Shown in pieces: positions 11,715-22,500 of a stretch of 64,000 bases of DNA (positions within the stretch are counted from its first letter, which is position 1; each line of letters starts with the position of its first letter). Under the pieces are notes generated by a model. That model was not told the origin of the DNA, searched no databases, and saw only the letters and a list, made by a program, of their open reading frames with translations. Source of the stretch: Pycnopodia helianthoides (taxonomy: Eukaryota; Echinodermata; Asteroidea; Forcipulatida; Asteriidae); NCBI GenBank assembly GCA_032158295.1, contig CM063252.1, forward strand, positions 12,203,337-12,267,336, written 5' to 3'. The position numbers and the translations under genes are program-made.

Positions 11715-11840
11715 TTTGCAACATCACTCGCCTCGGTATGGAAAGCGGCGCCATCGCCGACCATCAGATTACTGCAAGTGACGTCTTGAACAACGACTAC
11801 GCAAACTGCGGACCAGCACTAGCTAGGTTCAACAGCAACA
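11715..11840 (+). CDS. Discoidin (F5/8 type C) domain, first exon
   Basis: A 126-base phase 1-1 exon after TTTTTATCAG and ending A|GTTAGT. It encodes the classic start of an F5/8C domain: C-N-I-T-R-L-G-M-E-S-G-A-I-A-D-H-Q-I-T-A-S, followed by A-R-F-N-S-N. In the family the pattern is C-x-x-x-L-G-M-E-x-G-x-I-x-D-x-Q-I-T-A-S, ending with A-R-L-N. The domain continues in the next exon. Such domains bind glycans or phospholipids outside the cell. Confidence 0.85.
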
Positions 11841-12383
11841 GTTAGTATTATAAGCTGTTTCAGTATTCAATCAATCGTATCAATGGCAAGAACATGTAAA
11901 CATTTATATGTTAAGGCAATAATAATAACTCACTTGGTTTTATTCAGACCTCTGTCAAACATAATTTGATTTACAGAAAAAAAACAAAGAAAAATATACA
12001 CGGCTACAACATGGCCAGTTATGTGTGAATTGTTTATTAAGTTGCACAAAAGGCTGTCTCCGGTGTGTCAACACCAATGCAATGATTTCTACATTTGAAA
12101 CTACTTTGAATGAAACTGTCTTCACTCGTCGAGGTAGTTAAGATGTATTTGTTTGAAGGATAATTCAGCCAAACCATAAGCCCTTTCGTGAGACGTACGG
12201 TATACTTCAAACGCAGGCTTTCTATAATTAGACGTAAAATGACACAATAGTTTATTTATTTTATCCTTTGTGCTTATTATGCTTTTGGTTCGAATTAATG
12301 ACCATTTTTAAATCGTTTTATTGTGACTACAATGATGTATTTTACATCAAGAGATAATAACTGATAACTATTGGCTCTATCAG

Positions 12384-12571
12384 GTTCCTGGTGTGGGGGG
12401 TTGAGCCCTCCCCAATGGATTCAGGTGGATTTCAACCGAACGGAGGACATCTATGGCCTGATCCTCCAGGGCCATTATGAACCAAGGCAATACGTGAACA
12501 CCTTGAAGCTGGAGTACAGCAATGATGGAAGTGTTTGGACACCACAAAAAGATGCTGATGGAAATCATCAG
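12384..12571 (+). CDS. Discoidin (F5/8 type C) domain, second exon
   Basis: A 188-base exon from CTATCAG|GT to CATCAG|GTAACT, phase 1 in and phase 0 out. It carries the core of the F5/8C fold: S-S-W-C-G-G, Q-W-I-Q-V-D-F, I-Y-G-L-I-L-Q-G, then L-K-L-E-Y-S-N-D-G-S-V-W-T. Family members have W-L-Q-V-D-L-G, V-T-G-V-x-T-Q-G and F-x-x-x-Y-S-x-D-G-x-x-W at these places. Reading frame intact. It joins cleanly in phase to the exon before. Confidence 0.88.
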
Positions 12572-13123
12572 GTAACTATGATGTCAAAGTTTATATTTCT
12601 GACGGTTATTTATCGCGAGTTTGAGTTTGGGGAATGTCATGCCATAGTTAAAATATTGACATAACTAGCAATATTGCGCAACATTATCACCTAAATTTGA
12701 CACTTGCAACGGCTGGTGAATCAGTACCCTGACCTTTGACCGTTTCATTTTTTTAAATAATTTTTCGTTCATTGCGAGTGACAATTTGATAAAATTTTTG
12801 TTTAACCATCTAAAAGTTATTGTATGTGTGGTTCTACATGTACATCAATAAAATACATAAACGGTTAACTGGTATGCTCCTTTAACCTCTAAGTGAAATT
12901 GAATGAGTGTTTTGAGGAGCTTTCAATTTCCCACACAATAGAATAACTCGACGCTTAATTCGGAATCTTGTTTTGCCAATAATTACCTGGAAAACCAATA
13001 GTAGTAAACAGACGCAGATACGCCGGCATGCTGGAGTTTTATTGAATGTGTTCACATTATTCAGCTCATCTTACATATTATTATATTCAACATGTTCTTT
13101 CATTATTATTATTGCTTATCCAG

Positions 13124-13281
13124 GGATACAAAGTCGGATGGCTTGTCTCTCGTCAAGATGTGTTAGTCTCTGTCGAGACCACAACACAGAAAATGATCCG
13201 CTCAAGATTTATCCGCATAGTTCCCATGGGTGGGTTGGTTACTCGCCATGTATGCGCTTTGAACTGCTCAGCTGCAACTAG
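13124..13281 (+). CDS. Discoidin domain, last exon, with frame break
   Basis: After TTATCCAG the phase 0 frame reads G-Y-K-V-G-W and on to R-F-I-R-I-V-P-M, the expected R-F-I-R-I-x-P of the F5/8C domain. The C-terminal signature (H-G-W-V-G-Y-S-P-C-M-R-F-E-L-L-S-C) is in the neighbouring frame, so a one-base shift lies near the G-rich GGGTGGG at about 13228-13235. That frame then gives Asn and a TAG stop at 13279-13281, just after the disulphide Cys that closes the domain. The stop may be the true end of the protein. Confidence 0.7.
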
Positions 13282-14473
13282 ATACACGGATAAGACCTTA
13301 TCTAAGACTAGGCTTCATCCCGAATTAAGGTCAAACGTTCAAAGATACGGTCTATACTAATTTTTACTTTAAAAAACTTTTGCCTACGGTTGAAGTAATG
13401 TTCTGCTGTTGTTTGTTTTGTTGGGGTGTTCGTTTATTTATTTATTTATTTATTATTTTTTGGGGGGTGCTTGTTTTGTTGATTGTTTGTCTGTTAGGTT
13501 ATTTGATTATTTGTTTGTTAGTTTGTTGGGGTGTTAGGGTTTTTGTTTGTTTGTTTGTTTGGGGGGGGGCTTTCTGATGGGGGGTGGGTGTTTGCTTTTT
13601 GATGGTGTGTCTTAGGGCTTTTTGTTTTTCCTGTTGTCTTCTGTCAGAACTAAACGTTTATGTTTCGTTGAAGCCACATGCATCAATTTTTTGGAGCGGG
13701 ATGGACCATAGGATCTTCCCCCTCAAATTCTGCCAAGTTGTGAAAAAGAATTGCCAAAAAGGTAAGCGAGTACATACTTGACCAATACAACCCATCCCAT
13801 AAAAAGGGGTTTAACGTGGGTAAAAAAAAGGGGGAAAAAAAGGAAAACAGTCTATCAGTTGAAGACAGTTTGTATAATTTTAATATTGCACATGCACAGA
13901 TTGATTATGAATTATACAAGCATCAACTTTACATCTTCTCTTTATATGTTATTAATAAACACCTTGGCGAGTTTATGCACTCTGATTGGTCGAAGACTGG
14001 TCACGAGGGGGTGTATCAACATGTGATATAAAGACCGGCTCAATGAACTAGCGAATAAATGGCACCTAAACAAGCACATTGTTGTGTAAAATCCTATGCA
14101 CTATGTGCTTGTTGCGCGGCAAACTACCGGTATCAAATCAACTCAATTATTTGTGCGTATTTATTTCGTTATTTGACAGATGGTGCCGCGTGCGGAAACA
14201 TTCCACACGTAGGCGCGAATGCGCAGACAATGTATCAATTTAGGATAGCTGGTAGGCGCATAAAGCCAACATAATTTGTAAAGTCATAGTCTGGTTCTTG
14301 AAAATATGTATAAACAGTTAATTATGTGTAAGAGATTAGGTACCACACAAAAGTTAAACAGCCAAAGGATTGGCCCTTGAACATGAGTAGAACATTTCTA
14401 AAAATAACGGCGAAAGAAATCACAAATTCTGACGATTTTTACAGTTTTTTCGTTATAAGGCATTTATTAATGG
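13282..14473. other. Intergenic, T/G-rich simple sequence
   Basis: No exon is supported. Degenerate (TTTA)n and (TTTG)n tracts with G-runs fill about 13370-13620 and open spurious Leu/Cys/Val-rich frames. The rest is unremarkable. Confidence 0.4.
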
Positions 14474-14635
14474 GAATAACAGTGCGATGAGCCGGTGTTC
14501 ACTGCGTGGTAATGACCTTGGTTGGTGGCTGGCAGCTGTTAATGGACCTCGCTTTCGCTCCGTCCATTAACAGCGGCCAGCCACCAGCCCGGTCATTACC
14601 ACGCAGTGAAGACCGGCTCATCGCACTGTTATTTC
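14474..14635. repeat. 162-bp near-perfect hairpin
   Basis: Two arms of about 74-77 bases (outer end GGGAATAACAGTGCGATGAG, answered by CATCGCACTGTTATTTC) pair with only a few mismatches around a loop of about 14 bases (CTCGCTTTCGCTCC). Both arms contain ACTGCGTGGTAATGACC and GGTGGCTGGC. GC content is well above the surroundings. Probably a small foldback mobile element. Confidence 0.8.
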
Positions 14636-14754
14636 CTAATTATTTTTCTATAAGTTATTATTATTGATGTCACAACTAGTTGAGTCGAGTTTGGATCTTT
14701 AGGTTTCCGTGATAAAAGGATTATACAACAGTTTTGTCCAAATACTGTAAAATA

Positions 14755-15375
14755 ATAATTTAGCCATTTGCAGGCTAACTTGGTACAATGCTTCATTGAC
14801 TCGAGCTGCAATAGGGGTGTAAACAGATGTTGGCCAGTGGTCACCTATCGGTCAGCAGTGGTCATTTTTTGAAAATAAATAAAATCTTGTTTTTTACATT
14901 TTAAATGGACTTCATCTGACTAGGAGTGTTTCAAAAAAAATCGCAATGGTCATCTAGAGGTCAGTTGTGATAATTTTGTCAATTTTTACAAAATTCTTCA
15001 TCTCCCACATTCTTCAGCCAATTGCAGCTTAATTTGGTTTAGTGCTGTTTTGCTCAAGGAAAATCTGAGCCAGTGGTCACCGATTGGTCAGCAGTGGTCA
15101 TTTCATGAAAAATTTTTAAAACATTGTTTTTTTCATTGTAAATGTGTTTAATTTATTTATGGATGTAAATGAAATTTGGCCAATGGTCATCTAGTGGTCA
15201 GTAGTGGTCGTTTGACAAAACTTAACAGAATGTTTCTCCTTTTGCTACCCAACCTGGTCAAATACTTCAATGGCTCAAGCCCCATTTCGGGTGTACACAG
15301 ATTCTTGGCCAGTGGTCACCTATCGGTAATTTTATGGGGAAAAACAACAATTTTGTGTGTACATTTTAAATGTAT
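14755..15375. repeat. Degenerate tandem repeat, period about 107-130 bp
   Basis: About five units, each centred on (C/G)CCA.TGGTCA(C/T)C...GGTCAG.AGTGGTCA, at about 14830, 14945, 15070, 15178 and 15307. Between the cores lie AT-rich spacers with a TTTTTACATTTTAAATG-like motif. The 68-codon frame inside is not a gene. Confidence 0.65.
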
Positions 15376-16053
15376 TTCTTAGGGCTGATACTTGTGCTTT
15401 GTGAAGCACCTCAGCTCTAAATGGTCTTAACATTTAAAAATGTATTGCAAACCTAGTCTACCTTGAAGCTGGTAAAATTGTATTTTTAAAAATATTTGAA
15501 CTCATTCATGCACAAAAAAAACAAATGCTATTCACCTTATTAATAATATTGTACGTACCTTGAATATGAGTATTTACAAAGTGATATTGATAGTGGTATT
15601 ATAGTTTATGCTGTTCTTGTTCTGTGATTAGTAAAATTGAATTTATATCTGCATAAGCTGCTGTAGTTAAGCTTTGCTTGCGTATATTCTAGTTACCTCA
15701 TTTGAGGGTTTAAATTAAAGATACATAATCTTAGGATAATTTAGAAGCAATTTCATGAAAAAGAAAAGTATAATAGTCTTGTGAATTTATTAAACTTGCG
15801 CATCGGAATGAAAGACTAAGCATCACAGAGAACACAGTAACTGGGCTAGGCTTTTAACATCTTGGTTTAAATTTACTGTTTCTTCAATCAAGAGGAATAT
15901 ATTGCAATAAGGATAGCAAACATTTATTTACGCTAAACCTTACCATGGACATTTAAAAAAGTTTCCAATCAAATCAGCGGTAAGAATGTAACATGAGATT
16001 TATTAAGAAATGCTGATGTTCAATGTTATTCAGCAGCTTCATGTCTTTTATTC
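15376..16053. other. Intergenic, nothing recognised
   Basis: AT-rich sequence without coding signal or clear repeat. Confidence 0.4.
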
Positions 16054-16427
16054 TTAAAGGCAGGGTATACATTTGGTAATTACTCCACAAGTTAATGACC
16101 ACAAAAACTTACTCGATAAGGAGCACCTACATGTAAGAGCTGCTGATAGCATAAAACAATGTGAGAAACAACTTTCTCTGAAGTAATGTAATTTTTTGAA
16201 AAAGAGTTTCTCACTAAACTATTTGAATCTGAGAAAGGCCTCATGCATCTGAAAGCATGTAAATGTATGCAACAAGGGTGTTGTTCCTTTAATTGTTTTC
16301 TTGTAACTTCGATGACCAGATGAACCACAATTTTCACAGGTTTGTTATTTTATTCATATGTTGGGTTACACCAAGTGAGGATACTGGTCTTTGACATTTA
16401 CCAAAAGAAAGTGTACCCTGCCTTTAA
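16054..16427 (+). mobile_element. TTAA-flanked MITE, family C
   Basis: Bounded by TTAA. The ends TTAAAGGCAGGGTATAC.TTTGGTAA and TTTACCAAAAGAAAGTGTACCCTGCCTTTAA are inverted repeats. Related copies lie at 44525-44904 (same end sequence) and 62698-62872 (internally deleted). It shares with family A an internal CTTCGATGACCAGATGAAC..CAATTTTCACAGGTTTG core. Confidence 0.7.
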
Positions 16428-17597
16428 TGCTCACCAATCTCGTAATGAACATTGTCATGTTGACGCACAGTTTTTACAAATGGGATGTTGATATTGTAAT
16501 AATGGTAGAAGTAATTGATGTTTCTAATGTGTGTAGGTTATTCTTATAGTAGGTTCATCCGATAAAATTAAATTGAGGACAGAAGTTTGACACACAGTTG
16601 TACCCTTGTTAGGGTGAATATCGGGAAATTAATTAAAACTACTTTTACTCTCATAATGATGTTTGAAATCTTATGCTTTCAACTAAATATTTCACGATCA
16701 GTGATATGAATGTTTCAAAATGGTCATTCAAAGATATGCATAGTAGCAAATCTAGGTGAAAAAATAAGACTTATTTATATAGGTGATTCATGATGCTCCG
16801 TAAAGAGAATTTTTGAGCTAGTAAAAAAAAAACCTCTTTTCCAGAGACAAATGTATTTTACTTTCTTACATGGACAATATTGCATACAATTTACATACAT
16901 TGAAATTGTTAATTCCCGATCCCTAATTATTCTATCCAATTCTTTCATTACAAAATAATTGTGAATTTCAAAGCTTTCACTTTCTTTGTACACTGCGAAA
17001 TATGGGGTGATAAAATTAACATCAAAGGTGTTGCACAAATATTAAAAATAAATAAATAAATAAAAATCAACATTAACATATAGGGCTGTTTTAACACCAT
17101 GTGATGTATCTATGTGTTTGTTTTGGTGTATTTATCTGTTTTACCCTTTGCCTCTTTTTAAATTTGTTTGCTTGGTTTTGGTTCTTTTTGTCTGTTTGAT
17201 TTCCTGTTATGTGCTGGCTGTTTTTTTATGGTTTATTTTCCTCTTTTATTATGTATTTTTGACAAGTGAGCCCAGGGCCCCCAGGAAGAACATTTCTCTG
17301 ATAAGTGACGGGGCTACCCTGGTTAAACAAGACAAAATAAATAAATAAACAAATAATTAAATAAATAAATCAATCAATAAATAAACAACACCCAAGGTGT
17401 CAATTTTAACAACCCAGTTTTTGCAGTGTATCCAAAGATATTTTCCTCATGTATCATATTACAGATAAAGGCTGAAAAATGTTAGTGATCTTATGGTGTA
17501 ATGTGAACTTTAATAAAGTAGTAGTAGTTAAAAAATCCAAGCATGATCTCTAAATGTTTTAGATTGTTTACAGCGAGTTTTGACTCTCATTACGGTT
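16428..17597. other. Intergenic, AT-rich
   Basis: No exon is supported. An (AAAT)n-like stretch lies near 17335-17395. Small frames at 16775-17038 (minus) and 17112-17348 (plus) have the composition of chance AT-rich frames. Confidence 0.4.
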
Positions 17598-17944
17598 CAC
17601 AGGGCTCGAATTTGGGGGGAAAATCCACAAGACCACAGGACTTGTATCTCAACATTTTTACTGGACCCGAAATAGTGTTACAAGACCAGATTCAAACGGA
17701 GAAAAGACTTCCTTGCACAGTTTAACTTGCATTTAATTGAACAAGCACTAAAACATATAAGAGAAGATTTACCTCAATTTGTCTTTAAGGGTATTACGTA
17801 TATTTTGAATCATTACTCAAAGTCAACATTGTTTTTTAATTGAAACCACAAGACCGCCGGACTTGTCTGGTCATGAGTTTACTGGCCCAATGCTAAAATC
17901 ACTGGCCTCGGGCCTGCGGTCCAGTGTCAAATTCGAGCCCTGGT
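17598..17944. mobile_element. Foldback element with CAGGGCTCGAATTTG ends
   Basis: Left end ACAGGGCTCGAATTTG and right end CAAATTCGAGCCCTGG are exact inverted repeats. A second pair of related motifs inside (ACCACAAGACC(A/G)C.GGACTTGT at about 17630 and 17846) is in direct orientation. About 345 bases, no coding capacity. Confidence 0.6.
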
Positions 17945-20510
17945 TCATCATAATCTACCAGCGCCAAGAATAGATATGCACGGTCCCTAATGTATGATGT
18001 CAAATCCAGGTAAGGCCGGTATTTTTTACTTTTCAAAAGAAATGCACAGCATGTTTGTTTCAATAAAACAAATTACGAAAAACAAAATTACAACTGGATA
18101 AGTTCAAGTGAATTTTAACAATACAATTACAATCCACAATTTTATGTTGAGGTCGGGATGGGTGGGGGAATAATTGATATTGACAATTGTGGAACAATTA
18201 TTGATGATGTGACAGTGACTGTTCACAGCAAAATTTGTTTTAATATCAACAAGATTTATCTGTAAGGGTGTATAAAAACAAAATGGATGTTTCACTGTTT
18301 TTTTCAATATTCTAAAAATGTTGCTTACTATCTTTCACGAGTTTCCAATAACACATTACAAACAAGCCTATGAAAATGTCACCAAATTTGGTGTTCACAT
18401 TTAAGCGAAAATAACAAAAACATTACATTGTTTTGTGTGATTGTGAGTATTATGGCCAAATTCCACTGCCCCAATTGAGGAAAAAACCAACAACGATTAT
18501 TTGGAAGTGAAGAGGATGCCATTTGCATTTGTGCATGTGTATCTCTATGAGACTGTAATTCTAAAAAACTATTGACCCAATACACCAGACCTCAATATCA
18601 CAATAATCTTGGTTGTGCCAATTTTGGAGTCAATGTGACTGTGCGCTGTACGAGTGTACAATGCAGTGCGAGTTTTAGGCAATGTGGCATCTACACGCTT
18701 GACTTCCACAATGGTGAGCGTTGGACAGTCGCCATGTGCAACATGCATCCAAGGGTCAAAACTATCCAGTTGACCCCTTGCTAGGGGTGCGTCACACTAA
18801 ATACACTCCCAAAGCAACTAATGCTTAATTCATAATAACAAATTTAAAACTCAAAAAATACTTTAAAGTCTCTCAGCCTCTTGAAAACCAATCACATATA
18901 GTGTCGGACAACTAAACTAAACTTCAGATTTTATTTTCAATTTTTGGCAGGTAAGCCGTTTGGAATTTTTGCTAATTACCCCAGAAAAAAACCACCCCCT
19001 CAAGAAGTGCTTTTTCCCAAACCGACTTTCTGCCAGTTTGCATGAAGCACTCATCCACTTCCCAAGCCAAATAGGACCAACCTTAAAACCTAAGTTTATC
19101 AAGTCTCCTTCAGAAATTGAAACAAAGAACCCCCAGGCTGTGATAACTTGTCATAATCATACAATAATATCAATTGCATGACCCCCCATATTATGATCTC
19201 CAGTTTGGCGCTCAAAATGTTGCCCAGTTAGTGTAGTGCACCCTATCAGGGAAGTTACTTATTCTTTTCGGTCAGCCAATTATGCTTTAAAATGTTGAGA
19301 ATGAATCACCGATTTGATGTCTAAAAAATAAATAAACTATATTACGTTTGTCTACAACAAGGTCAAACATGTTGGAGCATTGTCATGCTACTTTATACAA
19401 TGTGAGAAGAAAACCCTGCATGATACTGTGTACATTCTACGGACAAGTCAGAAGCTATATCAGAATCCTCCCTCAAAAAGTTATCTACATGTCTCTCTTT
19501 TTTGATAGGATTCTAACAACCCAAGTTAATTAACTAATCAACAAGAGGTTAATTAATGTGGAAAATCTGTAAAAAGGAAAGGGGGCTCACTTTGCTTTCT
19601 TACCATGCAATCATATTGAGTCTAAAATGGTGAACTTTATACCCCCCAAAAATATAAGCCATTCTACTACATTTATTTGTCCTTCAAACATTCATTTTAC
19701 CTAGTTGTTATAAGGGGGAAACGAGTGAAGGGGTGGGTGGGGTGTGGGCGGGGCATGTTGAAAAATGCCAGTCCAGGTAGGGTTAATTAGTTGTAATATA
19801 TGGGAACAAGTGGACTCTGTCCAAAAACAGGTGGCTATCATCACAGACAATTCCCCCAGGGAGAGGGGTGATTGTGACTTGAACAGTTGTCACCAGCCCT
19901 TTAAAATGATCAGGCGTTTCCTGCAATGTCAAATTACTACATAGGACACCATGAGAAATGCAAACAAATTCTCAAGTGTGCACTGGCAAATTAGGTACCC
20001 ACCTCTCCTGCTATAACCAGGGCAGAGCTATGACCAGGGCAGATTAATTTTTAACCTCTAAAGACTAGGAATTCTTAAAAACACTCTTGGGAAAATGCAT
20101 AGGAGACAGGCGATAGAGAGATCTATCCAAGTACAGTACAGAATAAGTACCCAGAAGTCTGAATCCATGAACCATGTGTACGCTATAACAAATCTAAAAG
20201 GAACACTCACCTTTTCATGCAATGGAGCTTCAAGAGATCACAGCATACCATCCATCTTTTGAACAACCAAATCGCAATCTCTTATGTAAAAGTGTAAAGC
20301 AGCCTGCTGTCATATAACCGTTGGATCACCCGCTGAAGGTGCCCTTGCTGCAATGGACAAAAAACAACAATATCATTAAAAAAACGTGTAATGGGAAAGA
20401 ACTATAAAAAGAGATGAGCGAGCACAGAGTTCAAGGTGAATGGTATCAAGCTTACTACATGTATGCTAAAAACACTTTGTATCCACCTAGCCAACTAAAT
20501 CCAAAGTTAC
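17945..20510. other. Intergenic, nothing recognised
   Basis: Only short chance frames. A 70-codon Cys-containing frame at 18572-18784 has no matching splice signals and no recognised domain. Confidence 0.4.
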
Positions 20511-21200
20511 AGGGCTTGGGTTTGGGCTTAGGGCTAGGGTTTGGGCTGAGAGCTGGGGGTTGGGTTGAGGGCTAGGGTTTCGGCTGAGGGCTAGGGTTTG
20601 GGCTGAGAGCTGTGGTTGGCTGGGGTTCAGGCTTAGGGCTAGGGTTGTCTGGGGTTTAGGCTGAGAGTTTGGGTTTAGGCTGAGAGCTGGGGTTTGGGCT
20701 AAGGGCTAGAGTTTGGGCTGAGATCTAGGGTTTGGGCTAAGGGCTAGAGTTTGGGCCGATGGCTGGGGTTTGGGCCGAGGGCTGGGGTTAGGGCTGAGGG
20801 CTAAGGGTTTTGGCCGAGGGATAGGGTTTGGGCTGAGAGCTAGGGTTTTGGCTGAGGGCTAGGGTTTGGGCCGAGGGCTAGGGTTAGGACTAGGGTTTGG
20901 GCTGAGAGCTAGGGTTTGGGCTGAGGTCTAGGGTTTGGGCCAAGGGCTAGGGTTTGGGCTGAGGGCTAGGGTTTGGGCCGAAGGCTATGAATGGGCTGAG
21001 GGCTAGGATTTGGGCTGAGGGCTGGAGCTAGGGTTTGGGCTGAGGGCTGGAGCTAGGGTTTGGGCTGAGGGTTAGGGTTTGGGGTGAGGGCTGGGATTTT
21101 TAGCTGAAGGTTGGGGTTTGGGCTGAAGCCTGAGGTTTAGGCTGGGGCTTGGGGTTTTGCTGATGGCTGGGGTTTGGGGTTCGGCTGATGGCTAGGGTTT
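20511..21200. repeat. Minisatellite, unit about 19-20 bp (GGGCTGAGGGCTAGGGTTT)
   Basis: About 690 bases of degenerate tandem units built from GGGCTGAG, GGCTAGGG and TTTGGG. The strong strand asymmetry (G over C) would allow G-quadruplex formation on the + strand. TAGGGTTT occurs often, but the spacing is not telomeric. Confidence 0.85.
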
Positions 21201-21993
21201 CACACCGATCATAGTGCATGAATCACTTTCCATAAACTTTACATTCATGATGCCACATCCTGAGGTCAAAGGAAGATGGTGCAAATGACATGGTTATTTA
21301 TCTGGTAACCTTTTTCTGGTAAGCATTATTAATTTGTTATGTCTACTTTATGTGCCAAAGCAGCTCTATGTACTTGGGCCCAATGCCAAACTTGAGAGAG
21401 CTGCTGAAGCAAACCTTTTTTGCTTAGCAGATTTTCACTTAGCAAAACCAAGCAGGAAATTAGTCAGAGACAGTAGGCAAAATTGTTTTGTGATTAGCTT
21501 CTTGTTTTGATTATCCTCCTCTATGAAATATGGCCCAGTTCTTCAAATTATAGAAACTATTGAGAAATTTAACCAAGTATTCAAAAGTATTAACATGACA
21601 AGAGATCTAAAGCAAGGCAAATACATTTTTGTCCCAGCATAAGACCAGAAGCCAGACCCATAAAACAGAAAGTGCTCATAAAAAACAGAACAGAAATAAT
21701 TTACCAATGAGTGAGTTTAGTGATATGGCCTGAAGTTTGGTTCAAAAGGGTTGTTTGCCCCTTTCCTGAGAAAATAGAACTTACATATAATTAGACCATA
21801 TAATGAAAAACATGGCACCATGACCAAGGAACTTCTCAATATAAATGGCCTGTTGTAAAATTGCCTCATCTTTAATTTAACCCCACTCAGACAATGAGCA
21901 TTACAACCATTTCATCAAACAATCTTGACTTAAAGCACAGAATCGTGGTCCATAAAAAAGAGACTATTATAGTAAATGTATTCCAAAGAGAGC
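21201..21993. other. Intergenic, nothing recognised
   Basis: No exon supported. A remnant resembling the GGGCCCAAT.../GCTTAGCA foldback family is visible near 21378-21460. Confidence 0.35.
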
Positions 21994-22500
21994 AGTCCAA
22001 AGGAAAAGTGAGAGCCAAAGACCAACACTTGGCAAGATTTGTAAATTTCAAACTTGACTGGGCATAACCAAGAGGACGAGTGTGCAAGAATGCCTCTGAG
22101 TTGAGAGGTCAAAATGACCCTCAGACACTGTGAACCAAAATTTAAGTCAGAGCAAGATGAGGTGATGGTTTGGAATAGGTCCAAAGTGAGAACCAAAGAC
22201 CAAGAGTTATCAAGATTTGGAAATTTGAAACTGAACTGGGCATTTAGAGTATGAGTGTGTAAGAATGCCTCTGAGATGAGATGTGAGAATGACCCTCAAT
22301 AGTGTGAACCAAAGATGACAAAATTAAAGTCAGAGCAAGATCAGGTAAAGACTGTTTAGTAATTCCGGTGGTTTGGAGGGTTGGAAGTGGTCCAAAGTGA
22401 GGACCAAAGACCAACAGATCAAGGTTTGTCAATCAGACAGCTGAGAACGATCTTCAGTGTGTACCAAAGAAGACACAACTCATTGATCAGGGCTGAGATT
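21994..22500. repeat. Tandem repeat, 2.5 units of about 185-211 bp
   Basis: Units start with GTCCAAAG.GAGA.CCAAAGACCAA at about 21994, 22179 and 22390. Each carries AAGAATGCCTCTGAG.TGAGA, GTGAACCAAA and AAGTCAGAGCAAGAT.AGGT; the third is partial. Minus-strand frames across it repeat the same peptide words and are a by-product. Confidence 0.7.

Larger units (their letters stand above)
2942..13281 (+). pseudogene. Secreted HYR/F5-8C multidomain gene, 7 exons seen, two frame breaks
   Basis: This is the span of the exons that follow one another on the + strand and make one protein: signal peptide and Cys-containing N-terminal domain, Ser/Thr-rich linker, HYR, HYR, then discoidin (F5/8 type C) split in three. 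HYR domains are immunoglobulin-like modules of hyalin and many secreted adhesion or lectin-like proteins; F5/8C domains bind carbohydrate or lipid. An extracellular adhesion or recognition role is therefore inferred. Junctions are mostly phase 1, typical of shuffled extracellular modules. The second HYR exon and the last discoidin exon each need a one-base shift to read through, and exon 1 to the linker exon does not match in phase. The locus is either a decaying paralogue or carries consensus errors in G-runs; the sequence alone cannot decide. The last frame ends in a stop just after the discoidin C-terminal Cys. Confidence 0.55.

Noticed and set aside
13380..13781. Leu/Cys/Val-rich membrane-like frames
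   Set aside because: Made by (TTTG)n and (TTTA)n simple sequence.
18572..18784. 70-codon Cys-containing frame resembling a small secreted peptide
   Set aside because: No signal peptide, no splice support and Cys spacing matches no family I know.
20511..21200. Interstitial telomere array
   Set aside because: TAGGGTTT occurs, but the unit is 19-20 bases with GGGCTGAG between, not a 6- or 7-base telomere repeat.
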